A stretch of DNA of 64,000 nucleotides from [Leptolyngbya] sp. PCC 7376 (GTDB lineage Bacteria > Cyanobacteriota > Cyanobacteriia > Cyanobacteriales > MRBY01): positions 414,036-478,035 of the forward strand of contig NC_019683.1 of the NCBI RefSeq assembly GCF_000316605.1, written 5' to 3'. Position numbers and translations under genes: made by a program. Position 1 is the first letter of the stretch. Each line of letters starts with the position of its first letter. The notes below the pieces were generated by a model. It did not search any database. It saw only the letters and a program-made list of their open reading frames with translations, and was not told the DNA's origin. Shown in pieces: positions 56,483 through 64,000 of the stretch.

Positions 56483-56776
56483 TCATAGTGGTTTTGCTTC
56501 CGCCATCACTCGATCTCTAATGAGATGACTGAGACCTTTCTCTGTGACGATATCGATATCACAACCCAGTAAATCCTTTAAGTCCATCAACAAACCACCG
56601 GGAAACCAAGGCGTGATTTTATCGAGGTCATAATCAATTAAGAAATCAATATCGCTATTTTCTGTCTCTTCACCTCGCGCCACAGATCCAAAAATCCGCA
56701 CATTCAATGCACCATGCTTTGCTGCGATATCTAAAATCTCTTCTCGTTTTTCCTGTAGCTGCTCTCTCAATTTCAT
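56483..56776 (-). CDS. mntA: MntA-type nucleotidyltransferase antitoxin (module 1)
   Basis: 97 residues. The minimal nucleotidyltransferase motif GSVARGEETENSDIDFLIDYD is intact. In MntA-HepT modules this enzyme AMPylates and silences the HEPN toxin. Its stop overlaps the hepT start (ATGA, 56483-56486). Its toxin partner is broken by two insertion sequences. Very similar to the second mntA at 57129-57422, so the modules are paralogues. Confidence 0.88.
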   Translation of the reverse strand: MKLREQLQEKREEILDIAAKHGALNVRIFGSVARGEETENSDIDFLIDYDLDKITPWFPGGLLMDLKDLLGCDIDIVTEKGLSHLIRDRVMAEAKPL

Positions 56777-56803
56777 AACTAAACTTTCCTCCGCGAAAAA
56801 TTT

Positions 56804-57132
56804 TTATTCAAATAGAATTTCGTGAATCTGGCGTTTCAGCTTGGGAATTTCTGTCTCCACTATTCGCCAAACAATTTGGAGATCGATCCGAAAATATTCA
56901 TGAACAAGCACATTTCGGAAATAATGATATTACGCCATTCGATTTGAGGATATTTTTGGCGAGTTTCTTCTGATATGGAACGCGCAGCCTCACCGATTAT
57001 CTGAACTTGGAAGATAACCCAAGTTTGAATCAATTCATTCTCAAAAAACTCAGCTTTCCCTTTGATCGCATATTGCTCAATTTTGGCGATCGCCTCCTCA
57101 ATATCTCTAAATCGTTCTAGATCATTTCTCAT
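56804..57132 (-). pseudogene. hepT: HepT-type HEPN toxin gene with frameshift (module 2)
   Basis: Starts at 57132 (MRNDLERFRDIEEAIAKI), overlapping the mntA stop by ATGA. The frame is normal through IIGEAARSISEE and QIEWRNII, then shifts near 56918-56927 and ends early at 56860. In the next frame the expected remainder is present: RNVLVHEYFRIDLQIVWRIV to a stop at 56804-56806. One base appears lost immediately before the RNxxxH ribonuclease motif, so the shortened product lacks the catalytic site. Confidence 0.88.
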
Positions 57133-57422
57133 AAGTCGATACAATCCTGAAGCACATTTTCTCTGATACGCGGCTTCAAACCAGCTTCGGTAACGACATC
57201 AACTGTCATGCCAAGACTGGTTTCCAAATCCCTGATTAGCTGGACTGGAAACCAAGATGAGATTTTGTCGAGGTCATAATCAATCAGAAAATCAATATCG
57301 CTCGTTTCTCTTTCTTCACCCCGCGCCACTGACCCAAAAATTCGCACATTAAACGCCCCATGTTTCGCGGCGATCGCCAAAATCTCTTCTCGTTTTTCCT
57401 GTAGCTGCTCTCGTAATTTCAT
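57129..57422 (-). CDS. mntA: MntA-type nucleotidyltransferase antitoxin (module 2)
   Basis: 97 residues, GSVARGEERETSDIDFLIDYD. The first 60 residues are nearly the same as in module 1; the C-terminal third differs (for example GMTVDVVTEAGLKPRIREN), perhaps reflecting specificity for a different HepT. Intact, and overlapping its frameshifted hepT partner by 4 bp. Confidence 0.88.
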   Translation of the reverse strand: MKLREQLQEKREEILAIAAKHGAFNVRIFGSVARGEERETSDIDFLIDYDLDKISSWFPVQLIRDLETSLGMTVDVVTEAGLKPRIRENVLQDCIDL

Positions 57423-57467
57423 TTCCTGTTTGCTTCAGCTAAATACCTTGGCATGCCTAGAGTTTAA

Positions 57468-58037
57468 TTAAAAGATGACTTTTTTATAGAGCTTTGGCAA
57501 CGAAATTTCGAGATTAAGCGATTCAAGCATAATTGGTGAATCATCAATCTCGAACTCGGTTAAAAGCCACTGATTTTGTTGGAGGCGGCGGTAGAGTTCA
57601 ATCTTCTGTTGGTTTTGAGGCAATATTAAATATTCTTCTAAGGTCGGTATTGTTTTGTAGAGATCAAATTTGGCTTTTTTGTCGTATCTTGCCGTTGAGG
57701 GAGAGAGTACCTCAGCAATAAAACAAGGATTTGTTAATTCCATTTGACTGTCATCAATAAAAACAGAAGGGCATTTAGAAACAACAAGATCGGGATAAAC
57801 ATAGCTCTCTGTTTCTTGTAGCCAGACCCGCATATCACTGACGAAGACATCAAAAATTTCATCGTCTAAACCAACAGTTAGAAAACCAGTCAGTTTACTT
57901 GTCAGTTGATTATGATTTGCGGAGGCTCCTGCCATGGGAAATAATTGACCGTCAATAAATTCTGTTCGTTCTGTTGCTGTTTTCTCGCGCTCTAAATATT
58001 CAGTAGGCGTAATTTTAAGCTCAGTAGAGACAACCAT
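57468..58037 (-). CDS. Uma2-family (DUF820) putative endonuclease
   Basis: 189 residues. PD-(D/E)XK-like core: TEFIDGQLFPMAGAS, YVYPDLVVSK and CFIAEVLSPSTARYDKKAKFDLY. Uma2 proteins are greatly expanded in cyanobacteria, often in accessory regions; the natural substrate is unknown. 45 bp downstream of the second mntA's start side, same strand. Confidence 0.88.
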   Translation of the reverse strand: MVVSTELKITPTEYLEREKTATERTEFIDGQLFPMAGASANHNQLTSKLTGFLTVGLDDEIFDVFVSDMRVWLQETESYVYPDLVVSKCPSVFIDDSQMELTNPCFIAEVLSPSTARYDKKAKFDLYKTIPTLEEYLILPQNQQKIELYRRLQQNQWLLTEFEIDDSPIMLESLNLEISLPKLYKKVIF

Positions 58038-58091
58038 CCGTTAATTCTCCTTTTTTTATCGCTGCTCTCGTAGTTTTATTGCCTGCGTACT

Positions 58092-58655
58092 TCAGCTAAA
58101 TACTTTGGCGATCGCCACCTCAAACTCCGGCAATAAAGGCGAGGTGAGAATGTCATCTTCTAGGAGCGTACAGACCAACTCTAATTGCGCTTGATTTCGA
58201 CGATAGACTTCGATGGTTTTCTGCCGCCAATCCACAATCCAATATTCCCGCACCCCGTGGATGGAATAAAACTTACGTTTGGTCACCCTATCCCAATTCT
58301 CGTAGTTTTCTCCTTTAGAAAGCACTTCAACAACCAATTCTGGTGTAACAGTGAAATGCCCGTTTTCGTTAATCCTGTTTTTTAGATGCTGATCCGCTAC
58401 CCAGACTAAATCAGGAATCACTGCATCTTCAGGTGAGAAAACAACACCAGGAGACATCAGAGTACGACCCGATCCAGAATTCTTTGACCAATTAGCCAAA
58501 GCAACTAAAAGCTGACCAGCAGCACTTTGATGCCAAATGGAGGGTGCAAGGGTTGTAAATAATTCTCCATCGATAACTTCGTAGCGTTTCCAGCCGCTAT
58601 CATCTGGCATGACTTCGAGATCCTGAACTGTCCAGCGAACCGCATTTGCAACCAT
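58092..58655 (-). CDS. Uma2-family (DUF820) putative endonuclease
   Basis: 187 residues. RYEVIDGELFTTLAPS, AVIPDLVWVADQ, ELVVEVLSKGENYENWDRVTKRKFY and EYWIVDWRQKTIEVYRR give the Uma2 core with the D-xEVLS pair. It differs substantially from its neighbour, so the two are not a recent duplication. Last gene of the accessory region. Confidence 0.88.
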   Translation of the reverse strand: MVANAVRWTVQDLEVMPDDSGWKRYEVIDGELFTTLAPSIWHQSAAGQLLVALANWSKNSGSGRTLMSPGVVFSPEDAVIPDLVWVADQHLKNRINENGHFTVTPELVVEVLSKGENYENWDRVTKRKFYSIHGVREYWIVDWRQKTIEVYRRNQAQLELVCTLLEDDILTSPLLPEFEVAIAKVFS

Positions 58656-58720
58656 AGCTTTCGTTGAGCGTCGATAGTCTTAGTTTAGTCGATGAAAATA
58701 GGTATGGTTTCGTGATTGTG

Positions 58721-58765
58721 GATCCCTCCGGCTTCGCCACCTCCCTTTGTAAGGGAGGCAAATGG
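58721..58765. repeat. dispersed intergenic repeat, right-half copy
   Basis: GATCCCTCCGGCTTCGCCACC followed by the stem CTCCCTTTGTAAGGGAG and GCAAATG matches the right half of the repeat at 4706-4810. Confidence 0.7.
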
Positions 58766-58912
58766 GAGCATCAGATTGCAGGAAGCTTTCTCTTCATGAG
58801 GGCGATCGCCACTGAATTATTTCGGAACGATGCCGGAATCGAGGCAGTCAATTTTGATTAATTACAGTAGACTACGAAACTGTTGACCTATTCCGCCCCA
58901 GCTAAACGCTCT

Positions 58913-60337
58913 ATGACTGAATCTGCCGTTAACCCTAAGAAAATCTTGCTTGTACTCGCGGCATTTGCTGGTGGTGTCTTTCTCGTAGGCCTTCCTGTCC
59001 ACAGGGTTTTGAGTAGTCGTCCTGCCAGCATTGAAGAGCGCCTTGCGGATTTAACCGTTCCTGTCACCCTCGAAAATTTAGCGGTACGGATCGAGGCCAA
59101 TGGCACTGTAGAGCCGATTGAGAGCGTTAATATTAGCCCGAAGAATCCCGGTATTCTCAACAAATTATTAGTCGAGCAAGGTCAAGTGGTTGCAGCAGGG
59201 CAAGAGCTGGCCATTATGGACAACGAAGAATTATTTAATCAAGGGTTACAGGCTGAATCCCTCCTGAAGCAGCGCATCGCCGAATTTCGTGCCACTCAGA
59301 GTAATCTCAATGCAGACATTAGCCGCGCCGAAGCACTATTTGAGCAAGCTAATGCCCGCCTGATGCAAGCCCAACAGCGCATCCCGAAGGAGATTGACCA
59401 AGTTCAAGCTCAACTCGTTGCGGCTGAAGCTAATTTCGAGAATGCTGCCGAGAAAGCACAACGGTTTGATTCGCTGTTGGAAAGTGGTGCAATTGATGAA
59501 GATCGCCGTGATGATGTGGTCAATGAATTTCGCAATGCTGAAGCACGTTTAGTGGAAACCCAACGGCGCTTAGAACAGTTAAAAAATACAGCTAATCCTG
59601 AATTGGAAGCCCTTAGCGCAGCGGCTGTGGAAGCCAGAATTAATTATGATCGGCAGCAACGTAACGCGGAACCAGAATTAACGCGCCTCAACGCCCTTAT
59701 TGAACAAGCCCAAGCCCAAAAAGAAATCATTTCAGTGCAATATGATGACACGATTATTCGTGCGCCGTTTGATGGCGTAATCACCCAAAAGTTTGCGTCA
59801 GAAGGGGCTTTCGTTACACCCACAACTTCTGCTTCAGCAACGGCTTCGGCAACATCTTCATCGATTCTGGCGATCGCCAAAGGATTAGAAGTGGTAGCAA
59901 GGGTTCCAGAAGTGGATATTGACCAAATTCTGCCGGGTCAAGATGTGGAAATTGTGGCAGATGCATTCCCCGATAAAGTCTTTCAAGGCAGAGTTTTACT
60001 CGTTGCACCTGAAGCGATTATCGAAAATAATGTCACGTCCTTTGAGGTGAGAATTGCACTGTTGTCCGGTCGCGGTTTCCTACGCTCAAAGATGAATACT
60101 GACGTCACATTTATTGGTGAAAATCTTGCCAGCGTTATGACTGTCCCCACCGTGGCGATCGCCACCGAAAAGGGCGATACCGGGGTACTCGTCCCAGATG
60201 ATGAAGGAAAGCCTGAATTTAAACCCATTGTTATTGGCGCAACGGTTGGCGATCGCACTCAGATTATTAGCGGCGTGCAACCGAACGACAAAGTCTTTAT
60301 TGACCTCCCCGAAGAACTTCAGCGAGACGAAGAGTAG
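58913..60337 (+). CDS. HlyD/RND-type periplasmic adaptor (membrane fusion protein)
   Basis: Start ATG at 58913 (MTESAVNPKK), 474 residues. One N-terminal membrane anchor (about 10-28). A lipoyl/barrel-sandwich half (NGTVEPIESVNISPKNPGILNKLL), a long alpha-hairpin coiled coil (about 85-265, rich in Ala/Gln/Glu), the second lipoyl half (DTIIRAPFDGVITQKFASEGAFV), then beta-barrel and membrane-proximal domains (PGQDVEIVADAFPDKVFQGRVLLVAP). It bridges an inner-membrane pump to the outer membrane. No pump gene is adjacent in the window. Confidence 0.92.
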   Translation: MTESAVNPKKILLVLAAFAGGVFLVGLPVHRVLSSRPASIEERLADLTVPVTLENLAVRIEANGTVEPIESVNISPKNPGILNKLLVEQGQVVAAGQELAIMDNEELFNQGLQAESLLKQRIAEFRATQSNLNADISRAEALFEQANARLMQAQQRIPKEIDQVQAQLVAAEANFENAAEKAQRFDSLLESGAIDEDRRDDVVNEFRNAEARLVETQRRLEQLKNTANPELEALSAAAVEARINYDRQQRNAEPELTRLNALIEQAQAQKEIISVQYDDTIIRAPFDGVITQKFASEGAFVTPTTSASATASATSSSILAIAKGLEVVARVPEVDIDQILPGQDVEIVADAFPDKVFQGRVLLVAPEAIIENNVTSFEVRIALLSGRGFLRSKMNTDVTFIGENLASVMTVPTVAIATEKGDTGVLVPDDEGKPEFKPIVIGATVGDRTQIISGVQPNDKVFIDLPEELQRDEE

Positions 60338-60383
60338 GTCGTATTCGTCTTTCAAAAGATTGTGAGAGTACCAATAAGCTCAA

Positions 60384-60416
60384 GTCTCCCTTACAAAGGG
60401 GGATTTAGGGGGATCC
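60384..60416. repeat. dispersed intergenic repeat, left-half copy
   Basis: GTCTCCCTTACAAAGGGGGATTTAGGGGGATC, related to 62501-62533. It sits between convergent genes and its stem could act as a weak terminator. Confidence 0.65.
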
Positions 60417-60430
60417 TACGTTCTGAGACT

Positions 60431-61450
60431 CTATTTCAAATCGGCGAGCTGAATACGTGGATCAACAAATTTGAGCAGTAAATCTGCCAGTAAATTACCG
60501 ATAATCAACATCGTCGCACTAATCATCAGCGCTGCCATCACGAGGTACAGATCCTGCGATTGCACTGCCTGAAGCGTTAATGTACCCAGTCCCGGCCAAT
60601 TGAAGAAAAACTCGGTAATAAAAGACCCACTCAACAAACTCGCAAATTCAAAACCGAGCAGTGTAATCAGAGGGTTAATTGCATTCCGCAACGCATGGAC
60701 ATAAATGACTTTATTTTCGGGGAGACCTTTTGCCCGTGCCGTTTGGATATAGTCTTGCCGCAACACATCGAGCAATTGACCACGAGTTAGTCTTTGCAAG
60801 CCCGCAAAGCCCGTCAAACTCAGCGCAATCATCGGCAAAATCATATGCCAACCGATATCGAGAATCTTGCCATACCACGGTAAATCAGTGTAGTTAATGC
60901 TTGTCATGCCGCCCACAGGCAACAGCGGCGAAAGAATTTGCGCAACCAGTAACAATGCCAACGCGGTGATAAAGCTGGGGAAACCCTGTCCAACATAGCT
61001 CACCACTCGTAAGGCTTTATCAAGAAAGGTGTTTTGTTTAACCGCACTCAAAATACCCAATGGAATGGCGATCGCCCAAGTCCCAAAAATTGAGATTCCT
61101 GCGAGTAGGAGAGTTGCGGGCATCCGTTCGAGGAGGAGCTCATGCACCGGGCGGAAAGACTCAAAGCTAATGCCAAAATCAAACCGGAAAATGACATTAA
61201 ATAGCCACCGCCAATATTGCACAAATACTGGCTGATCCAATCCAAACCGTCGTTCGAGATCGAGTAATGTCTCTTCCGATAACTGGGGATTTTGGCGGAG
61301 CGGATCAAGGAAATCCCCCGGTGCGAGCTGAATAATCAGAAAACTCAAAATTGACGCCAAGAACAACGTCAAAAGAGCCTGCCCCAATCGCTTGAGGATA
61401 TAGAGCAACGTTTCTTGATCAAAAAGTTCACGCAGTTTACGAAGAGCCAT
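60431..61450 (-). CDS. DppB-type ABC transporter permease
   Basis: 339 residues with six membrane segments; typical N-terminal segment LFLASILSFLIIQLAPGDFLDPLRQNP and the EAA-like loop region (GFAGLQRLTRGQLLDVLRQDYIQTARAKGLPENKVIYVHALRNA). It belongs to the peptide/nickel/oligopeptide importer permeases. Other subunits of the transporter are not in the window. The start is 24 bp from the end of apt on the same strand. Confidence 0.92.
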   Translation of the reverse strand: MALRKLRELFDQETLLYILKRLGQALLTLFLASILSFLIIQLAPGDFLDPLRQNPQLSEETLLDLERRFGLDQPVFVQYWRWLFNVIFRFDFGISFESFRPVHELLLERMPATLLLAGISIFGTWAIAIPLGILSAVKQNTFLDKALRVVSYVGQGFPSFITALALLLVAQILSPLLPVGGMTSINYTDLPWYGKILDIGWHMILPMIALSLTGFAGLQRLTRGQLLDVLRQDYIQTARAKGLPENKVIYVHALRNAINPLITLLGFEFASLLSGSFITEFFFNWPGLGTLTLQAVQSQDLYLVMAALMISATMLIIGNLLADLLLKFVDPRIQLADLK

Positions 61451-61474
61451 TACAGAGTTACTAAAGAGAAAAAA

Positions 61475-61993
61475 TTAATATTGCACAAGGGATAAAACAG
61501 GGGCATCCGGCAGGCGATCGCGCCCTTTGAGAGCGATTAGTTCAACAACAAAGACATAGCCCACAATTTCACATCCTACCTTCGTGAGAAGATCCGCCGT
61601 CGCTTTCGCTGTGCCGCCCGTCGCAATCAGATCGTCAACGATTAAAATTTTGTCCCCTTTACCCACTGCATCTTGGTGCATTTCGAGGGTATCAGTGCCA
61701 TATTCCAGCTCATATTCCACAGAGTGAATCGCCGCAGGTAACTTTCCCGGTTTCCGTACAGGTACAAAACCAGCGTTGAGATTGTAGGCAAGGGTTGGTC
61801 CGAAAATGAAACCCCGTGACTCCATCCCCACTACATGATCTGGCTTGAGATTCGCTTCAATGCAAAGCTGTGTCAACGCATCCATTGTGTAGCGCATGCC
61901 CTCGGGATGGTTGAGGAGGGTGGTGATGTCCCGAAACAAAATGCCGGGCTTCGGAAAATCCGGGATATCGCGAATGAGTGATTTTAAGTCCAT
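61475..61993 (-). CDS. apt: adenine phosphoribosyltransferase
   Basis: 172 residues. Salvages adenine to AMP using PRPP. The PRPP-binding motif is [29 protein letters not shown] and [11 protein letters not shown] are conserved APRT segments. Normal length. Probably co-transcribed with the downstream permease. Confidence 0.96.
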   Translation of the reverse strand: MDLKSLIRDIPDFPKPGILFRDITTLLNHPEGMRYTMDALTQLCIEANLKPDHVVGMESRGFIFGPTLAYNLNAGFVPVRKPGKLPAAIHSVEYELEYGTDTLEMHQDAVGKGDKILIVDDLIATGGTAKATADLLTKVGCEIVGYVFVVELIALKGRDRLPDAPVLSLVQY

Positions 61994-62066
61994 GGGCTGT
62001 CGTTCAAACCAGAATTGTCCCTCATCTTAACGATTTCTGGCATAACCTCATGAATTTTCTCTGTAA

Positions 62067-62435
62067 TTATCCAAGAACTTGAAATTTATAAGGCTCCGAA
62101 TCGATCTCGAGCACTACAAACTCCTGCGTTTTTGAGTCCAAGTTGAACAAGATGAACTTCAAGACTGTTGTGCTCAAAACATCTTTCTGAATCGTTTCAC
62201 AAGACAATACATCACCGAATATTTTTTCATTTTCAGAAAACTGTTTGCATAGCTCTTTGATTTCCTGTGTGCCCTGCACATTTCGAAATAGACAAACTCC
62301 AGCAACGAATTCATCAGGGCTTGTAAGAAGTTCGTCACCTAAACTGGCGTTGAATTCAATAAATAATTTCAGCTCTGAAGATTCAACATCGAAAGATATG
62401 CCGTTAATGCTTGCATCATGCCAAATAATCTTCAT
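62067..62435 (-). CDS. hypothetical protein
   Basis: 122 residues, acidic, no signal peptide or membrane segment: MKIIWHDASINGISFDVESS at the start and VVLEIDSEPYKFQVLG at the end, mostly predicted beta strands. The family is not recognised. Small beta-rich acidic proteins include immunity proteins, but no partner toxin is adjacent. It has a HIP1 site and a repeat upstream. Confidence 0.55.
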   Translation of the reverse strand: MKIIWHDASINGISFDVESSELKLFIEFNASLGDELLTSPDEFVAGVCLFRNVQGTQEIKELCKQFSENEKIFGDVLSCETIQKDVLSTTVLKFILFNLDSKTQEFVVLEIDSEPYKFQVLG

Positions 62436-62493
62436 GACAGGGAAATACCTTGCCAGTGCGGCGATCGCCTCTCTTCTCAGCCGTTTAAAGCAT

Positions 62494-62520
62494 AAAAAAA
62501 GTCCCCCTTTCTCAAGGGGG
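62494..62520 (-). terminator. terminator of gnd formed by a dispersed repeat
   Basis: On the minus strand the stem CCCCCTTGAGAAAGGGGG is followed by ACTTTTTTT. It starts 40 bp after the gnd stop. The stem is part of the dispersed repeat extending to 62535. Confidence 0.8.
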
Positions 62521-62559
62521 ATTTAGGGGGATCAGAATTTATAAATCGCTGTACTCAGC

Positions 62560-63978
62560 TTACTCAGCCCAAGCTGTGTGGAAAAATTCACCACGAGCCT
62601 TGTCCGTACGCTCATAAGTGTGCGCACCGAAGTAATCGCGCTGAGCCTGAGTCAGGTTTTGGGGGAGACGTTCACGACGGTAGCTGTCAAAGTAATCCAA
62701 GGACGCACTAAACGCAGGAACCGCAATACCAAGCTCATTTGCTGCGAGGATTACTGTCCGCCAAGCCGTCTGACGATCGATGATCGACTGCTTAAACTCA
62801 GGGGCAAGCAAGAGGTTGGGAAGCTCAGGATTTTCGACATAAGCCGCCTTAATCTTGTCGAGGAAGCCCGCACGGATAATACAGCCACCTTTCCAAATGC
62901 GAGCAGTTTCACCGAGATCTAGGTTGTAGCCATACTCTTCAGAAGCCTTGCCGAGAAGCGCCATACCCTGGGCGTAGGAACACATCTTCGAGCAATACAA
63001 CGCGTCACGAACTTGGTTGATAAATGTCTTGATATCGCCGCGATAAACTCGTTCTGGGGCAGGGAGCTCATGGGAAGCTGCTTTTCTTTCGTCTTTATAA
63101 GCAGACATCACCCGTGCATTTACCGCTGCATACATTGTTGGAATGGGAACACCCAATTCTAGAGAACTGACCACAGTCCAACGTCCAGTACCCTTCTGAC
63201 CTGCACAATCGAGAATCAGTTCAACGAGAGGCTTTTCTGTCTCAGGGTCAATTTTCTTGAAAATATCAGCCGTGATTTCAACGAGGAAGGAATTTAGCTC
63301 GTCTGTTTGATTCCATTCGGCAAATACCTCATGGAGTTCGGTATGGCTTAGCTTTGCTGCATTAGCAAGGAGGTCATAGGCTTCCGCAATAAGCTGCATA
63401 TCGCCATACTCGATGCCGTTGTGAACCATCTTGACGTAGTGACCTGCGCCACCGGGGCCAACGTAAGTCACACAAGGGCCATCATCAACTTGCGCAGCAA
63501 TCTTTGTGACGATGGGTTCGAGTTCGCGGTAAGCCGCTTCTGTACCACCGGGCATGAGGCTAGGGCCATTGAGGGCACCTTCTTCACCACCACTGACACC
63601 CATACCAACAAAACCAAGACCTAATGCTTCTAGATCTTTGGTGCGGCGCTCGGTGTCTTCATAGAGGGAGTTCCCACCATCAATAATCATGTCTCCTTTG
63701 TTGAGGAGCGGCTTCAAATCTTCAATGACATAATCAACGGGTTTGCCAGCCTTTACCATCACCAAAATTTTGCGAGGAGACTCAAGCTGCTGCACAAATT
63801 CTTCGAGACTATAAGCGGCTGTAATGTCTTTGCCAACGGCACGCTCTGCCATGAATTTTTCGGTTTTGCTGGCGGTGCGGTTATAGACAGCGATAGGGAA
63901 GCCATTTCTCTCTACGTTGAGGGCGAGATTTTCACCCATTACGGCTAGTCCAATTACGCCAAAAGTTCGTTTAGTCAT
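62560..63978 (-). CDS. gnd: 6-phosphogluconate dehydrogenase (decarboxylating)
   Basis: Start ATG at 63978 (MTKRTFGVIGLAVMG), 472 residues. Oxidises 6-phosphogluconate to ribulose-5-phosphate with NADP+, the oxidative pentose phosphate step that feeds reductant in the dark. Rossmann motif GLAVMG, VYNRT, the GVSGGEEGALNGPSLMPGG substrate segment, KMVHNGIEYGDMQL, and the C-terminal FHTAWAE. Full length and intact. The upstream promoter region is beyond or at the window edge. Confidence 0.97.
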   Translation of the reverse strand: MTKRTFGVIGLAVMGENLALNVERNGFPIAVYNRTASKTEKFMAERAVGKDITAAYSLEEFVQQLESPRKILVMVKAGKPVDYVIEDLKPLLNKGDMIIDGGNSLYEDTERRTKDLEALGLGFVGMGVSGGEEGALNGPSLMPGGTEAAYRELEPIVTKIAAQVDDGPCVTYVGPGGAGHYVKMVHNGIEYGDMQLIAEAYDLLANAAKLSHTELHEVFAEWNQTDELNSFLVEITADIFKKIDPETEKPLVELILDCAGQKGTGRWTVVSSLELGVPIPTMYAAVNARVMSAYKDERKAASHELPAPERVYRGDIKTFINQVRDALYCSKMCSYAQGMALLGKASEEYGYNLDLGETARIWKGGCIIRAGFLDKIKAAYVENPELPNLLLAPEFKQSIIDRQTAWRTVILAANELGIAVPAFSASLDYFDSYRRERLPQNLTQAQRDYFGAHTYERTDKARGEFFHTAWAE

Positions 63979-64000
63979 ATTGTTCAAATCTAGATTATGT

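Larger units (their letters stand above)
54277..56486 (-). pseudogene. hepT: HepT-type HEPN toxin gene split by two insertion sequences
   Basis: Three exon-like pieces lie in order on the minus strand: 56486-56405 (MSTSKDQIYLEHIIESAQL), 55363-55278 (RFLNNRLVQDGVMRRLQTM) and 54482-54277 (with the HEPN motif RNVLVH). Removing the IS630 copy (and one TA) and the IS1 element (and one GGACAATC) gives one uninterrupted 119-residue HepT. The start overlaps the mntA stop by ATGA. HepT is a ribonuclease toxin neutralised by AMPylation by MntA. As it stands only fragments could be made, so it is inactive. Confidence 0.9.

Overview
The window is a piece of a cyanobacterial chromosome. The signs are a psbA gene for the photosystem II D1 protein, dozens of HIP1 palindromes (GCGATCGC) spread over both strands, a glucosylglycerate compatible-solute cluster, and several families largely confined to cyanobacteria (DUF3122, DUF1822, a duplicated-module membrane protein). 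The gene set and codon style suggest a euryhaline or marine relative of Synechococcus sp. PCC 7002 / Leptolyngbya sp. PCC 7376. That placement is inference. No rRNA, tRNA, CRISPR array or replication origin was seen.

Layout. 0-0.5 kb: the 5' end of an IS630-type transposase running off the edge, next to a small membrane ORF. 0.9-8.7 kb: psbA, then a dark-fermentation cluster pflB-pflA-adhE and a small phosphatase-like gene. 8.9-11.6 kb: a 1181-bp tandem duplication carrying two secreted paralogues, followed by gene remnants. 11.7-14.9 kb: prfC, a TerD-family gene, DUF29 and DUF1493 genes. 15-19 kb: a glucosylglycerate module with synthase (gpgS), a GH13 phosphorylase and phosphatase (gpgP). 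19-32 kb: membrane, lipoprotein and secreted genes, a site-2 protease, a degenerate MBL-fold protein, a sigma-like/DUF1822 pair, a MuiA-like protein and a patatin. 32-35.4 kb: an HxlR repressor divergent from an enoyl-CoA hydratase / LLM oxidoreductase / SDR operon, with a palindromic operator candidate between them. 35.4-38.7 kb: a large CBS-GAF-PAS-GGDEF-EAL protein.

From 38.7 to 58.7 kb the region is heavily worked over by insertion sequences: two IS1-like elements, two apparently identical IS630-like elements and an IS982 composite. Between them lie an Ap4A phosphorylase-like gene, a sugar-type ABC ATPase whose 3' end was cut off by an IS, a TPR protein, a histidine kinase / response regulator pair with an acidic Spy-like exported protein, and a methyltransferase. 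An accessory conflict island follows (50.5-58.7 kb). It has a Trypco1-type protein divergent from a caspase-nSTAND-pentapeptide protein, two MntA-HepT toxin-antitoxin modules and two Uma2 nucleases. 58.9-64 kb returns to housekeeping: HlyD-type adaptor, DppB-type permease, apt, a hypothetical gene and gnd.

The main result is how the island has decayed. The caspase-STAND gene carries one extra G in a G5 run; removing it gives one 1041-codon reading frame. The first hepT toxin is split by two nested-region IS insertions, and removing both (with one copy of each target duplication) restores a complete 119-residue HepT. The second hepT has a 1-nt frameshift just before its RNase motif. Both mntA antitoxins remain intact. 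Other IS insertions can be undone on paper in the same way: the ABC ATPase regains its normal C-terminus, and a small gene upstream of the Ap4A phosphorylase becomes continuous again.
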